From: Clostridiales bacterium
GTDB lineage: Bacteria > Bacillota > Clostridia > Lachnospirales > Lachnospiraceae
NCBI GenBank assembly: GCA_029007845.1
Contig: JAQXIP010000087.1
Coordinates: forward strand, 1-42,778
Length of the DNA: 42,778 nt
Reading direction: 5' to 3'
This document shows positions 1 to 8,494 of the stretch, in pieces. Each line of letters opens with the position of its first letter. The stretch's first letter is position 1. The notes under the pieces were generated by a model that was not told the DNA's origin, did not search any database, and saw only the letters and a program-made list of their open reading frames with translations. The translations under genes and the position numbers were made by a program.

Positions 1-227
1 CGTGTCAACTGCCGTGCCCTCTTTCCGGCACAGCTGATTCCCATACGGGACAGGATTTTTCGTGTTCCCGGATGAACCGGATTACCGATTTCTTCGGTGC
101 TGGTTGCAGCGGAAGCAATCTGGAACTTATCAGACAGTCCCCGTTTCTCTATCATATCTTTCATAATATATTCTGCCATGGGAGAGCGGCAGATGTTGCC
201 GTGGCAGATGAAAAGTATCTTTATCAT
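1..227 (-). CDS. Low molecular weight protein tyrosine phosphatase, N-terminal part (runs off the window)
   Basis: Reading leftward from the ATG at 227 the protein begins MIKILFICHGNICRSPMAEY. This carries the CxGNxCRSP phosphate-binding loop of the LMW-PTP/arsenate reductase fold, with the nucleophilic Cys at residue 8 and the P-loop Arg at residue 14. About 75 residues are present and the frame is still open at base 1, so the catalytic Asp near the C-terminus is outside the window. The family dephosphorylates tyrosine (sometimes arginine) in cytosolic proteins; the substrate here is unknown. An AGGAGG lies about 17 bases upstream of the ATG, which is long, but an in-frame stop just upstream rules out an earlier ATG. 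Confidence 0.85.
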   Translation of the reverse strand, partial: MIKILFICHGNICRSPMAEYIMKDMIEKRGLSDKFQIASAATSTEEIGNPVHPGTRKILSRMGISCAGKRARQLT

Positions 228-333
228 AGTTATTATTTATTCATCCTCCTACATTCCGTACCGTCTAAAGCAGTATTTTTGTATTAATCATACATCAATA
301 GATTTACCCCGTCAATTTTTCTAAGCGTTCCAC

Positions 334-364
334 TTGATTCGTAAGTGGGAAAATATGCTATAAT
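334..364 (+). promoter_or_regulatory. Possible sigma-A promoter
   Basis: TTGATT (334-339) and TATAAT (359-364) are separated by 19 bases, a little wide. It points toward the small reading frame at 481. The rest of 228-480 shows no other recognisable feature. Confidence 0.4.
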
Positions 365-480
365 TTATCTCAGATGCAGATTACACTGTAAACGAGAAGA
401 AAATAACCATTTATGGCTGTTATCAGTAGTGGAATTGGGAAGGGTGTGTCTGGGATACAGCGTACAAAAGGGGGAAACTT

Positions 481-642
481 ATGAACACAGTTGGCAATCT
501 GATCATGTTAATTAGAATGAACAGGCTTGAAAAGAATAAGACGGGAAGGACGGTTACTGCTAAATGTGTGGATATTAAAACAAGAGGGATGGTATTATGG
601 AAAAAAATGGAGACTTGGGGATGTTACGTCCGTTCGGATTGA
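481..642 (+). pseudogene. Small hypothetical gene, possibly frameshifted in an A7 run
   Basis: An ATG at 481 follows a GGGGGAAA ribosome site and opens a 53-residue frame ending at 642. The sequence carries a seven-A run at 600-606. In the next frame, beyond this run, the reading stays open to 784 and looks protein-like (for example SVRIDSNGMILYEDTPEAKK). A one-base slip in the A run would join the two parts into a protein of roughly 100 residues. The last 60 bases of that second frame are antisense to the 3' end of the Crp/Fnr gene and are probably not native. I do not recognise a family. It may be a decayed gene or chance. Confidence 0.3.
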
Positions 643-711
643 TTCAAACGGAATGATTTTATATGAAGATACACCAGAAGCGAAAAAAGCAGAAAAAGAC
701 AATAACCTGTA

Positions 712-734
712 TGGCTGGCGAATCATGCCAGCCA
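712..734 (-). terminator. Hairpin at the 3' end of the Crp/Fnr gene
   Basis: TGGCTGGC (712-719) pairs with GCCAGCCA (727-734); the stop codon of the minus-strand gene lies in the loop. On the minus strand a T-rich stretch (TTGTCTTTTTC) follows about 12 bases later rather than immediately, so termination is plausible but not textbook. Confidence 0.4.
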
Positions 735-1430
735 GAACCGGTTTTTGTCGTAATCCAGTATGCCTTCTGCTTTCATCTTGCTAAGCTCCCGGGAGAGGGC
801 ACTGCGGTCAACGGATAGAAAATCTGCCATCTGCTGGCGGGAATAGGGTATTTCAAAGCTTCTATGGGGATTCCTGTCCGCCTGGTCTGACAGGAAAGCG
901 AGGATTTTCTCCCGTGTGGTGCGTCTGGTCAGATATTTAATCTTCTGGTTCAGCACAATATTTTTATAGGAAAGCAGATGGAGCAGATTCTGAATAATTT
1001 GCTGGTGGGAGCCATTGGATGCCTGCCAGGAATGAAAAATTGCATCCGGTGACAGATAAAGAATCTCGCAATGGTTCTGTGCCACAATATTCATGTGAAT
1101 TGGTTCACGGTATAAAAAGGCATAAGATTCTCCAAATAAGTCTCCGGCACAAAACTGTCCCAGAATATTTTCATTTCCCCAGTAATCTTCCAGGATCAGC
1201 TGGATACTTCCAGATAAAATGATCCCGATCTTTTTTAAAATATCTCCGTTATGAAACAGGAACTCTCCTTTTTCATAAGTTTGAAGCCGGTATCCCATAT
1301 CCTCCAGCATGGCACCTATTTGTCCGGAAGGAATGTGGGAGAACAGCGGACAGGAACATAAGAGCGGCTCATAAGAGGACCAGTCTTTTATTGTGGCTGG
1401 TTTTGACGGGGGAATCGAATGTCGGTTCAT
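723..1430 (-). CDS. Crp/Fnr-family transcriptional regulator
   Basis: 235 residues, the usual family length. An N-terminal cyclic-nucleotide-binding-type beta roll spans roughly residues 25-145 (GEFLFHNGD, GSIQLIL, FGESYAFL). A C-terminal winged helix follows with recognition motif SRQQMADFLSVDRSALSREL near residues 195-215. There is no Fnr-type N-terminal Cys cluster; only two Cys sit near residues 25-27, so the signal is unknown. The start at 1430 follows AAAGGAGT. The gene is divergent from the ferredoxin-like protein at 1568, with a 14-bp palindrome between them, so it probably regulates that gene and itself. Clostridial relatives in this arrangement often control redox or nitrosative-stress genes; that is inference. 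Confidence 0.88.
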   Translation of the reverse strand: MNRHSIPPSKPATIKDWSSYEPLLCSCPLFSHIPSGQIGAMLEDMGYRLQTYEKGEFLFHNGDILKKIGIILSGSIQLILEDYWGNENILGQFCAGDLFGESYAFLYREPIHMNIVAQNHCEILYLSPDAIFHSWQASNGSHQQIIQNLLHLLSYKNIVLNQKIKYLTRRTTREKILAFLSDQADRNPHRSFEIPYSRQQMADFLSVDRSALSRELSKMKAEGILDYDKNRFWLA

Positions 1431-1445
1431 GTTTTACTCCTTTCG

Positions 1446-1459
1446 GTTGCATATGCAAC
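1446..1459. promoter_or_regulatory. Palindromic operator, probable Crp/Fnr site
   Basis: GTTGCATATGCAAC is a perfect 14-bp palindrome between the divergent Crp/Fnr and ferredoxin genes. Its centre (1452.5) is 41.5 bases upstream of the start predicted from the plus-strand -10 box at 1482-1487, the class II activator position. For the minus-strand promoter it falls in the leader just upstream of the ribosome site, consistent with autorepression. Confidence 0.65.
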
Positions 1460-1474
1460 GGAACTGTTTGATTG

Positions 1475-1503
1475 ATTATATTATACTGTACCCGTAACTA
1501 CAA
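1475..1503 (-). promoter_or_regulatory. Sigma-A promoter of the Crp/Fnr gene
   Basis: On the minus strand TTGTAG (1503-1498) and TATAAT (1480-1475) are separated by 17 bases. Confidence 0.6.
1482..1487 (+). promoter_or_regulatory. -10 box for the ferredoxin gene, no -35
   Basis: TATACT with no recognisable -35 hexamer at 17 bases; the palindrome at 1446-1459 overlaps that place. This fits an activator-dependent promoter. Confidence 0.5.
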
Positions 1504-1567
1504 GTGCTAATCATCAGCCGGATGTGGTGGTTGAATGATAACGATGTCATTAAGGAGGAGAAAAGTC

Positions 1568-2173
1568 ATGATCAGACAGATGATTAAAATTGATCGGGAT
1601 AAATGTAACGGATGTGGGTTATGTGTCACTGCATGCCATGAAAGTGCTATTGAGATCAAGGATGGAAAAGCAAGGGTAATCCAGGATGATTACTGTGATG
1701 GCCTGGGAAATTGTCTTCCGGTTTGTCCTACCGGGGCAATTTCCTTTGAAGAGCGGGAGGCAGCAGCTTTTGATGAAGAGGCGGTTAAGCGCCATAAGGA
1801 AGGAAAGAGTGCTTTAAGCCAATGGCCGGTTCAGATAAAACTTCTTCCAGTGCATGCACCTTACTATGAAGATGCCGACCTGTTGGTAGCAGCAGACTGT
1901 ACGGCATATGCTTATGGCAATTTTCATCAGGATTTCCTTAGGGGAAAGACTGTACTGGTAGGTTGTCCGAAACTGGATGCCGTTGATTACAGTGAAAAAC
2001 TTACAGCAATTTTTTCTGAAAATAGGATTCGAAGCATTACCTTAGTGAGAATGTGGGTGCCATGCTGTGGCGGAATGCAGAGTGCAGTAGAAAGAGCCAT
2101 CCAAAACAGCGGAAAGGAGATCCCTTATAAGGTCATAACATTGTCCGCGGAAGGTGAAATGATGTCCTTGTAA
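1568..2173 (+). CDS. Two-[4Fe-4S] ferredoxin-domain protein with extra C-terminal cysteines
   Basis: 201 residues from the ATG at 1568, chosen because AAGGAGGAG lies just upstream; an earlier in-frame ATG at 1535 lacks one. The N-terminal third holds two ferredoxin motifs, CNGCGLCVTAC near residue 15 and CDGLGNCLPVCP near residue 43, the second with altered spacing. The C-terminal part contains VAADC, VGCPKLD and a CCGG motif, suggesting another metal or cluster site. The protein is likely a cytosolic electron-transfer or redox-sensing protein. It is divergent from, and probably controlled by, the Crp/Fnr regulator. The exact function is not known to me. Confidence 0.8.
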   Translation: MIRQMIKIDRDKCNGCGLCVTACHESAIEIKDGKARVIQDDYCDGLGNCLPVCPTGAISFEEREAAAFDEEAVKRHKEGKSALSQWPVQIKLLPVHAPYYEDADLLVAADCTAYAYGNFHQDFLRGKTVLVGCPKLDAVDYSEKLTAIFSENRIRSITLVRMWVPCCGGMQSAVERAIQNSGKEIPYKVITLSAEGEMMSL

Positions 2174-2334
2174 CTCAATATTCCTACATGCAAATCGGGC
2201 GGAATGACAGGCTGATTTGAAAGTTTGAGTAAATGAATGAAATGCGCTCAAACCATCCATACTACGTATATACTGTAACGTTTCAGAATGCTGGTGGCAG
2301 AGAAGCGACCGTATGAATTGGAGAGAGGCAGGAC

Positions 2335-3627
2335 ATGGAAAAAGAAAGCAGGGCTCAGGGGAAAAAGGAGTTAGGTCTTACCACAAAAATCTTAATAGCA
2401 CTTTTAACAGGGGCATTTGTCGGGGTAATTTTAAATTACGTTGTTCCAAAAAGTCCGTTTGTGGACACAGTTGTCATAAACGGCCTGCTCTATCTTGTGG
2501 GGCAGGGCTTTATCCGGCTGATGCAGATGTTAGTTGTTCCGCTGGTGTTCTGCTCTCTGGTCTGCGGAAGTATGTCTATTGGAGATACAAAGAAACTGGG
2601 AGCGGTTGGTATCCGAACCATTGCCTTCTATCTTGTTACGACAGCACTGGCCATTACCCTGTCACTGGGAATAGCAAATGTGATTAATCCGGGAATTGGT
2701 CTTAATATGTCTGCTGTTCTTGAGGAGGCTGCGGATTCAGTGGATACAAGTGAAAAATCATCGTTTGCGGATACACTTTTGGATATGATCCCGACGAATG
2801 TATTTCGGGCATTAACGGAAGGAAATATGCTTCCCATTATTTTATTTGCACTGTTGTTAGGGATTATTCTGGCAAAACTAGGCAGCAGGGCAGAGATCGT
2901 TGGGAATTTTTTTGCCCAGGGAAATGATATTATGATGGAGATGACGGAGCTGATTATGAAGGCAGCCCCTGTAGGAGTATTCTGCCTGATTGGAAAAACA
3001 TTTGCGGCAACCGGATTTGATGCGCTGATTCCCTTATTAAAATATATTGGTGCAGTTTTGATTGCCCTGGCTATTCACTGTATCATTGTGTATCTTGGAC
3101 TGTTAAAGGTGTTTACTGGTTTAAGCCCGGTACTTTTTATAAAGAAATTTTTTCCTGCCATGGCGTTTGCTTTTTCCACCGCTACGTCTAATGCCACTAT
3201 TCCTATGTCCATTGATATTCTGGAAACGAAGATGGGAGTCTCAAAACGGATTTCATCGTTTACGATTCCGCTGGGTGCTACTATTAATATGGATGGAACC
3301 GCAATTATGCAAGGGGCAGCAGTTGTTTTTGTGGCACAGGCGTACGGAATCCAGTTGTCGGCGCTGGATTATTTTACCGTCATTAGTACCGCCACCATGG
3401 CGTCCATTGGTACGGCAGGAGTTCCGGGAGTGGGGCTGATCACACTGACGATGGTATTTCACTCGGTAGGGCTTCCAGTGGACGCAATTGCACTGATTAT
3501 GGGAATTGACCGGATTCTGGATATGGCACGTACGGCAGTAAATATTACCGGGGATGCGGTGTGTACTACTATTGTTGCTTCCCAGAACGGAGCGGTTGAC
3601 CGGGGAATTTATAAAAATCGACAATAA
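2335..3627 (+). CDS. Dicarboxylate/amino acid:cation symporter (DAACS family)
   Basis: 430 residues with many hydrophobic segments, typical for the sodium- or proton-coupled glutamate/aspartate/serine carrier family. Diagnostic segments are the serine-rich FAFSTATSNATIP near residue 280 and the NMDGTAIMQG signature near residue 322 (re-entrant loop and TM7). Near the C-terminus DRILDMARTAVNITGD is the substrate and cation-binding TM8. It is an inner-membrane importer; the substrate cannot be told apart from sequence by eye. The start follows a GAGAGGCAGGAC ribosome site. It stands alone between the ferredoxin gene and a zinc-ribbon protein. Confidence 0.9.
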   Translation: MEKESRAQGKKELGLTTKILIALLTGAFVGVILNYVVPKSPFVDTVVINGLLYLVGQGFIRLMQMLVVPLVFCSLVCGSMSIGDTKKLGAVGIRTIAFYLVTTALAITLSLGIANVINPGIGLNMSAVLEEAADSVDTSEKSSFADTLLDMIPTNVFRALTEGNMLPIILFALLLGIILAKLGSRAEIVGNFFAQGNDIMMEMTELIMKAAPVGVFCLIGKTFAATGFDALIPLLKYIGAVLIALAIHCIIVYLGLLKVFTGLSPVLFIKKFFPAMAFAFSTATSNATIPMSIDILETKMGVSKRISSFTIPLGATINMDGTAIMQGAAVVFVAQAYGIQLSALDYFTVISTATMASIGTAGVPGVGLITLTMVFHSVGLPVDAIALIMGIDRILDMARTAVNITGDAVCTTIVASQNGAVDRGIYKNRQ

Positions 3628-3733
3628 GAATACAAAAAACTCTTTTCGTTTGTACAAGACTATGGTAATATAAGTTTGTAATCTGATTGATTAAATTATA
3701 TTTGAACAGGGATAATAGGAGGAAAAGAGTGTT

Positions 3734-4126
3734 ATGATGTACTGTAAGAATTGCGCCACCGAGAATCCAGATGGAGCAAGCCGCTGTCAGAACTGTGGAG
3801 AGCTGCTGAACGGAGCCGGGGAAAATGCGGCAGTGAATGGATATGGTAACAGCGTACCATATGGAACTGCTTATAATTATGCTCCAAAGGTTGTAATTAT
3901 TCCAGAAGAGAACCGTGCCCTTAGCATGTGGGAGTATTTATTGTATCAGATTTTGTTTTCACTGCCAACCATCGGACTCATAATTGCGCTGGTTTTTGGT
4001 TTTGGAGGAACGAAAAATATTAACCTGAAGAATTTTGCCAGATCCTTTTTGTGTTTGTATATCCTATGTGTTATTTTGGCGGTAGTGATTTTCATTCTTG
4101 GTCTTTCGGGTATGATGAATCATTAA
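3734..4126 (+). CDS. Zinc-ribbon membrane protein of unknown function
   Basis: 130 residues. The N-terminus is a zinc ribbon (CKNCATENPDGASRCQNCG, residues 4-22, two CxxC pairs). A Gly/Asn/Tyr-rich linker follows, then two hydrophobic segments around residues 65-90 and 100-125. AGGAGG lies 10 bases before ATG 3734; a second ATG follows immediately, so the start is uncertain by one codon. Zinc-ribbon plus membrane-anchor proteins of this size are common in Clostridia, and I know of no assigned function. Confidence 0.7.
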   Translation: MMYCKNCATENPDGASRCQNCGELLNGAGENAAVNGYGNSVPYGTAYNYAPKVVIIPEENRALSMWEYLLYQILFSLPTIGLIIALVFGFGGTKNINLKNFARSFLCLYILCVILAVVIFILGLSGMMNH

Positions 4127-4170
4127 AGGTACATATATAGATGAGTTCATGCTTGATATGCAGAAAGTAG

Positions 4171-4200
4171 TTGCAGAAGCAGGGCGGAATATGATAGAAT
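4171..4200 (+). promoter_or_regulatory. Promoter of the riboswitch-mntP transcript
   Basis: TTGCAG (4171-4176), an 18-base spacer, TAGAAT (4195-4200). The predicted start is only a few bases before the aptamer. Confidence 0.5.
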
Positions 4201-4211
4201 GGGTTCACTTA

Positions 4212-4282
4212 CCTCATAAGGGAGTAGTTAGCGTGAAAGCGTGATGAGTCAACATACTGGCCGGTAACGGTCTGGCTTATCT
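4212..4282 (+). promoter_or_regulatory. yybP-ykoY-type (manganese) riboswitch aptamer
   Basis: The segment has the signatures I associate with this class: GGGAGTAG shortly after the 5' P1 strand, a small hairpin (GCGTGAAAGCG), then GTCAACATACTGGCCGG and TAACGGTCTGGC. P1 can form between ATAAG (4215-4219) and CTTAT (4276-4280). It sits directly upstream of an intrinsic terminator and of mntP, the canonical target of Mn2+-sensing members. CATAAG (4214-4219) could also pair with CTTATG (4295-4300) in the terminator arm, giving a possible switch; the direction of control is inferred from the family (Mn2+ turns efflux on). Confidence 0.88.
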
Positions 4283-4292
4283 TAATTAACGA

Positions 4293-4332
4293 GACTTATG
4301 CATGGCGTTATTTGCCGTGCATAAGTCTTTTC
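4293..4332 (+). terminator. Riboswitch expression-platform terminator
   Basis: GACTTATGCA (4293-4302) pairs with TGCATAAGTC (4318-4327), extended inward by GGC/GCC, and is followed by TTTTCT. It lies 30 bases before the mntP start. Confidence 0.85.
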
Positions 4333-4361
4333 TGTTATAATCACACTTGGAGGACGAAAAA

Positions 4362-4925
4362 ATGGGATTATTGGAACTATTTATTTTGGCGGTAGGACTT
4401 TCCATGGATGCATTTGCCGTATCCGTCTGTAAAGGATTGGCAATGAAGAAAATTAACTGCAAAAAGGCTTTCGTTGTTGGCGGGTGGTTTGGAGGATTTC
4501 AGGCATTGATGCCGCTGATCGGCTATCTGCTTGGAAACCGGTTTAAAAATTACATTACATCCATTGACCACTGGATTGCCTTTGTATTGCTGGGACTGAT
4601 TGGAATTAATATGATAAAAGAGGCATTAGGCAAAGAAGAAGAGGAAGCAGATGATTCTCTTGGCTTAAAGACGATGTTCGTTCTGGCGGTTGCCACCAGT
4701 ATTGATGCACTGGCGGTGGGTATTACCTTTGCTTTTTTAAACGTCCGCATTGTGGAAGCGGTTTCTTTAATTGGAATTACCACATTTGTCATCTCCTGTA
4801 TCGGAGTAAAGATTGGAAATGTATTTGGAATCAAATATAAATCCAAGGCGGAGCTGGCCGGAGGTGTGATTTTGGTTTTACTGGGGCTTAAGATCTTGCT
4901 GGAGCATCTGGGAATCATTGGATAG
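4362..4925 (+). CDS. mntP: Manganese efflux pump MntP
   Basis: 187 residues, the normal MntP length. It consists of six hydrophobic segments in two repeated halves; each half carries a conserved acidic motif ([15 protein letters not shown] near residue 14 and [14 protein letters not shown] near 118). [19 protein letters not shown] is also family-typical. It is an inner-membrane Mn2+ exporter. ATG 4362 follows GGAGG at 4349-4353; an upstream in-frame TTG overlaps that site and is rejected. Expression is very probably set by the Mn riboswitch directly upstream. Confidence 0.93.
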   Translation: MGLLELFILAVGLSMDAFAVSVCKGLAMKKINCKKAFVVGGWFGGFQALMPLIGYLLGNRFKNYITSIDHWIAFVLLGLIGINMIKEALGKEEEEADDSLGLKTMFVLAVATSIDALAVGITFAFLNVRIVEAVSLIGITTFVISCIGVKIGNVFGIKYKSKAELAGGVILVLLGLKILLEHLGIIG

Positions 4926-4943
4926 AGAAAAGGAGACATATTT

Positions 4944-5252
4944 ATGGTGCCATATCTTGTGAAACAATCAATTGATATAAAAATTAGTTTTGACGATTTT
5001 TTGTCTATGATGAAATCGGATTACGAATGTGCTTATGCCTGTGCCCTTGCAGCAACACAGCTTGGACTGCCGGTAGATCCGTCTGTTCCTCTTGTGGAAT
5101 TTCATAAAACGGTAAAAGAGGCGGTAGCAGACCGGAAAGGGGAAGATTATGTGCAGGAGAATCTGTTTGAACTGATCCGGTGTTACAAGCCGGAAGGAAT
5201 CGAAATGCCGGAATATGAAGAAATATTGAAGCTGGGAATGGGAGAAGGTTGA
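4944..5252 (+). CDS. Hypothetical protein (102 aa)
   Basis: A small acidic soluble protein starting MVPYLVKQSIDIKISFDDFL, with AAAGGAG upstream. No membrane segment, signal peptide or metal motif is visible. It lies 18 bases after mntP, so it is probably cotranscribed under the Mn riboswitch, which is the only functional clue. I do not recognise the family. Confidence 0.65.
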   Translation: MVPYLVKQSIDIKISFDDFLSMMKSDYECAYACALAATQLGLPVDPSVPLVEFHKTVKEAVADRKGEDYVQENLFELIRCYKPEGIEMPEYEEILKLGMGEG

Positions 5253-5286
5253 AAATACCCAGGCATCATGATATGCTAATGTAAAA

Positions 5287-5307
5287 GTAACGATTCAGAA
5301 TCGTTAC
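5287..5307. repeat. Perfect 9-bp inverted repeat before ispF
   Basis: GTAACGATT, a 3-base loop CAG, then AATCGTTAC. It lies between the hypothetical gene and ispF with no T tract, so an operator or small structured leader is more likely than a terminator. The GTAACnnTTCAG part resembles the ends of the dispersed palindromes at 16801, 32776 and 42617. Confidence 0.55.
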
Positions 5308-5338
5308 ATACTAGTCAAATAATGGAGGAATCAGTTCG

Positions 5339-5896
5339 ATGCGAGTTGGAATGGGATATGATGTGCACCGCCTGGTGGAGAACCGGGAACTGGTACTTGG
5401 CGGTGTTTTGATTCCGTATGAAAAGGGACTTCTGGGACATTCGGATGCGGATGTACTGGTGCATGCCATTATGGATGCACTTTTGGGAGCTGCAGCGTTG
5501 GGAGATATTGGAAAACATTTTCCGGATACGGACCCGGCCTATAAGGGAATCTCCAGTATCCAGCTTTTGGAGCATGTAAAAGAATTATTGGAAGAACGAT
5601 GTTATCTGGTCGAAAATATTGATGCCACGATTATAGCGCAGAAACCAAAGATGGCATCCCATATCCCTGCCATGGTCTCCAATGTGGCAAAAACACTGGG
5701 TATCGAGGAGAATCAGGTGAACATTAAGGCAACCACAGAAGAGGGACTTGGTTTCACCGGAACCGGGGAAGGGATATCAGCACAGGCGGTCTGTCTTCTG
5801 ACAGAGGTGGAAAACTATTCTTACCGGGTGGCAGAATCCGGGGATGATGGAAGGGGCTGCCGGGGCTGCGGCGGATGTCCGAAAATTCGTAATTGA
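5339..5896 (+). CDS. ispF: 2-C-methyl-D-erythritol 2,4-cyclodiphosphate synthase, with a Cys-rich C-terminal tail
   Basis: It converts CDP-ME 2-phosphate to MEcPP in the non-mevalonate isoprenoid pathway. The N-terminal GMGYDVHRL (metal ligands Asp8 and His10), [33 protein letters not shown] and the late [16 protein letters not shown] are all family hallmarks. GGAGG at 5324-5328 fixes the start. The length is 185 residues against about 158 usually; the extra part is a hydrophilic linker ending in [12 protein letters not shown], with three Cys in CxxCxxC spacing. The tail is encoded in frame immediately before the stop and is not part of the known fold. Confidence 0.93.
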   Translation: MRVGMGYDVHRLVENRELVLGGVLIPYEKGLLGHSDADVLVHAIMDALLGAAALGDIGKHFPDTDPAYKGISSIQLLEHVKELLEERCYLVENIDATIIAQKPKMASHIPAMVSNVAKTLGIEENQVNIKATTEEGLGFTGTGEGISAQAVCLLTEVENYSYRVAESGDDGRGCRGCGGCPKIRN

Positions 5897-5912
5897 CTGG
5901 AGGAGATTAGAA

Positions 5913-7319
5913 ATGAAGTTATATAATACATTGACAAGAAAAAAAGAAGAATTTGTTCCAATCCAAGAGGGAAAGGTGAGCATGTATGTATGCGGGCCGA
6001 CGGTATATAACGATATCCATATTGGAAATGCCCGTCCCATGATTATGTTTGATACGGTGCGCCGCTATTTTGAATACAAAGGCTATGATGTGACATATGT
6101 ATCTAATTTTACCGATGTGGATGACAAGATTATCAAAAAGGCCATCGAGGAAGGGGTTTCCTGCCAGGATATTACAGAACGTTACATTAAGTCGGTAAAG
6201 GAAGACATGGATGCCATGAATGTGAAAGAGGCAACATACCATCCGAAGGCGACAGAAGAAATTGACGGAATGATTGAGATGATCCAGACGTTAATTGACA
6301 AAGGCCATGCCTATGAGAAAAACGGTACCGTTTATTACCGGACCAGAAGCTTTCCGGAATATGGAAAGTTATCCAAGAAAAATATTGATGATCTGGAAGC
6401 CGGACACCGGGATATCAAAGTGTCCGGGGAAGAGGAGAAAGAAGATTTTCTGGATTTTGTACTGTGGAAACCGAAAAAAGAAGGAGAGCCTGCCTGGAAG
6501 TCACCATGGAGTGAAGGACGTCCGGGCTGGCATATTGAGTGCTCGGTCATGAGCAAAAAATACCTTGGCAGCACCATTGACATCCATGCGGGTGGTGAAG
6601 ATCTGATTTTCCCGCATCATGAAAATGAGATTGCCCAGTCCGAGGCAGCCAATGGAGTTCCATTTGCCCATTACTGGCTTCATAATGGCTTTTTAAATAT
6701 TGATAATAAGAAAATGTCCAAATCAAAAGGAAACTTTTTTACCATTAAGGAGATTGCTGCCCAGTATTCCCTTCAGGTATTGCGCTTCTTTATGCTCAGT
6801 GCCCACTACCGCAGTCCGATTAATTTCAGCCGGGAACTGATGGAGGCTTCTAAGAATGGACTGGATCGTATTCTTACCGCGGTTTACCGTCTGCAGGAGC
6901 TGGCAGAAAAAGCAGAGGAAAAGGAATTATCGCCTGAGGAGGACGAACTGTTAAAAAGGACTGCTGCGCTTCAGACAAAATTTGAAGAGGCCATGGATGA
7001 TGATTTTAATACAGCCGATGCGGTGTCTGCAATCTTTGAACTGGTGCGGGAAGCAAATGCCCAGATCACAGAGCATTCATCCAGGGAGGCGGTAGAAGCC
7101 GTGCTTGGAACACTGGAAGTGCTTTGTGATGTACTTGGCCTGATTACGGAGAAACAGGAAGAGATTCTCGATACGGATATTGAGGCATTGATCGAAGAGC
7201 GCCAGCAGGCAAGAAAGGAAAAGAATTTTGCCAGGGCAGATGAGATTCGTGATACTTTGCTTTCAAAAGGAATTATTCTGGAAGATACAAGAGAAGGAGT
7301 AAAATGGAAACGGGCGTAA
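5913..7319 (+). CDS. cysS: Cysteinyl-tRNA synthetase
   Basis: 468 residues, the expected size. It is a class I synthetase with [13 protein letters not shown] at the start, the zinc/cysteine-site Cys in [18 protein letters not shown] (whose HIGN is the HIGH-type motif), [18 protein letters not shown], the zinc ligands in [16 protein letters not shown], and KMSKSKGN (KMSKS) near residue 270. ATG 5913 follows GGAGGAG; an in-frame ATG 23 codons upstream lies inside ispF and is rejected. It is 16 bases after ispF and overlaps mrnC, so the four genes from ispF to rlmB look like one operon. Confidence 0.96.
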   Translation: MKLYNTLTRKKEEFVPIQEGKVSMYVCGPTVYNDIHIGNARPMIMFDTVRRYFEYKGYDVTYVSNFTDVDDKIIKKAIEEGVSCQDITERYIKSVKEDMDAMNVKEATYHPKATEEIDGMIEMIQTLIDKGHAYEKNGTVYYRTRSFPEYGKLSKKNIDDLEAGHRDIKVSGEEEKEDFLDFVLWKPKKEGEPAWKSPWSEGRPGWHIECSVMSKKYLGSTIDIHAGGEDLIFPHHENEIAQSEAANGVPFAHYWLHNGFLNIDNKKMSKSKGNFFTIKEIAAQYSLQVLRFFMLSAHYRSPINFSRELMEASKNGLDRILTAVYRLQELAEKAEEKELSPEEDELLKRTAALQTKFEEAMDDDFNTADAVSAIFELVREANAQITEHSSREAVEAVLGTLEVLCDVLGLITEKQEEILDTDIEALIEERQQARKEKNFARADEIRDTLLSKGIILEDTREGVKWKRA

Positions 7320-7753
7320 AAGAAACAGAAGATGTACTGGAAGAAATTCTTGGCGCATTTGAATTAGAGGAAGGCCGGGCAGATCAGTATTCCCCGCTTA
7401 CACTGGCATTTATCGGTGACTGCATCTATGATCTGGTGATCCGTACCATGATCGTGGAAAAAGGAAATGCTCCGGTAAATGTGCTGCATCATAGGGCGGC
7501 ATCTCTTGTGAAAGCATCGGCCCAGACGAAATTATATTATCAGATTGAACCGTTTCTTACAGAGAAGGAGCAGGCCATCTTCCGCCGTGGCAGAAATGCC
7601 AAGTCTTATACCATGGCAAAAAATGCCAGCATGTCGGATTACCGGACGGCTACCGGGGTGGAGGCTTTAGTGGGATATCTGTATCTGGACCACCAGATGG
7701 AACGGGTCATTATGCTGATTAAGAAAGGGTTGGAGACAAACCATGAGAAATGA
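7304..7753 (+). CDS. mrnC: Mini-ribonuclease III
   Basis: 149 residues. It is an RNase III catalytic domain without a dsRNA-binding domain: [20 protein letters not shown] holds the first acidic residues, RRGRNAK the conserved basic turn, and [12 protein letters not shown] the second acidic site. Mini-III matures 23S rRNA ends in Firmicutes. It overlaps the end of cysS by 16 bases with its own AGAAGGAG site, an order (cysS-mrnC-rlmB) also found in Bacillus. Confidence 0.93.
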   Translation: METGVKETEDVLEEILGAFELEEGRADQYSPLTLAFIGDCIYDLVIRTMIVEKGNAPVNVLHHRAASLVKASAQTKLYYQIEPFLTEKEQAIFRRGRNAKSYTMAKNASMSDYRTATGVEALVGYLYLDHQMERVIMLIKKGLETNHEK

Positions 7754-8486
7754 AAATGAGGTAATTGAAGGCCGGAATGCGGTATTGGAAGCATTCCGTG
7801 CCAAAAAGGAGATTGACCGTTTATTTATCCAGGATGGGGTAAAAGACGGGCCGGTTCAGACGATCCTGAAAGAGGCAAAGAAAAGCCATGCACTGATTGA
7901 ATTTGTGAAGAAAGAACGGCTCGACCAGATGTCCGTTACGAAAAAGCATCAGGGAGTCATTGCCTATGTTGCAGCTTATTCCTACTCGGAGCTGGAAGAC
8001 ATTTTTGCCCTGGCTGAAAAAAAGGGAGAGGAACCTTTTATTTTTGTTCTGGACGGAATTGAAGATCCTCATAATCTGGGAGCGATTATCCGTACAGCAA
8101 ACCAGGCCGGCGCCCACGGCGTGATTATTCCAAAGCGTCGGGCAGCGGGGTTAACCGGCATCGTGGCAAAGGCTTCCGCAGGTGCAGTTAATTATGTTCC
8201 AATCGTAAAAGTAACGAATATTTCCAATACGATGGAAGAATTAAAACAGCACGGTATCTGGTTCGTGTGTGCGGATATGGATGGGCAGATGATGTATGAC
8301 CTGAATCTGAAAGGTCCGATTGGTCTTGTTATTGGAAATGAAGGAGAGGGCGTCAGCCGCCTTGTGAAAGAACATTGTGATTTTGTGGCTTCGATTCCGA
8401 TGAAAGGGGACATCGACTCCCTGAATGCGTCGGTAGCTGCAGGAGTGCTGGCTTACGAGATTGTCAGACAGCGCCTTGGGAAATAA
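7743..8486 (+). CDS. rlmB: 23S rRNA (guanosine-2'-O-)-methyltransferase, RlmB/TrmH (SpoU) family
   Basis: 247 residues. An N-terminal substrate-binding domain (EGRNAVLEAFRA) is followed by a SpoU knotted domain with motif 1 DGIEDPHNLGAIIRTANQAG, motif 2 LVIGNEGEGVS and motif 3 IPMKGDIDSLNASVAAGVL. It methylates a 2'-hydroxyl in the ribosomal peptidyl transferase region (G2251 in E. coli). It overlaps mrnC by 11 bases, which supports translational coupling. Confidence 0.93.
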   Translation: MRNENEVIEGRNAVLEAFRAKKEIDRLFIQDGVKDGPVQTILKEAKKSHALIEFVKKERLDQMSVTKKHQGVIAYVAAYSYSELEDIFALAEKKGEEPFIFVLDGIEDPHNLGAIIRTANQAGAHGVIIPKRRAAGLTGIVAKASAGAVNYVPIVKVTNISNTMEELKQHGIWFVCADMDGQMMYDLNLKGPIGLVIGNEGEGVSRLVKEHCDFVASIPMKGDIDSLNASVAAGVLAYEIVRQRLGK

Positions 8487-8494
8487 GGAAATAA

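Noticed and set aside
2213-2260. GTTTGAG...CTCAAAC inverted repeat as a terminator for the ferredoxin gene
   Set aside because: Seven-base arms with a 19-base loop and no T tract; too weak to call.
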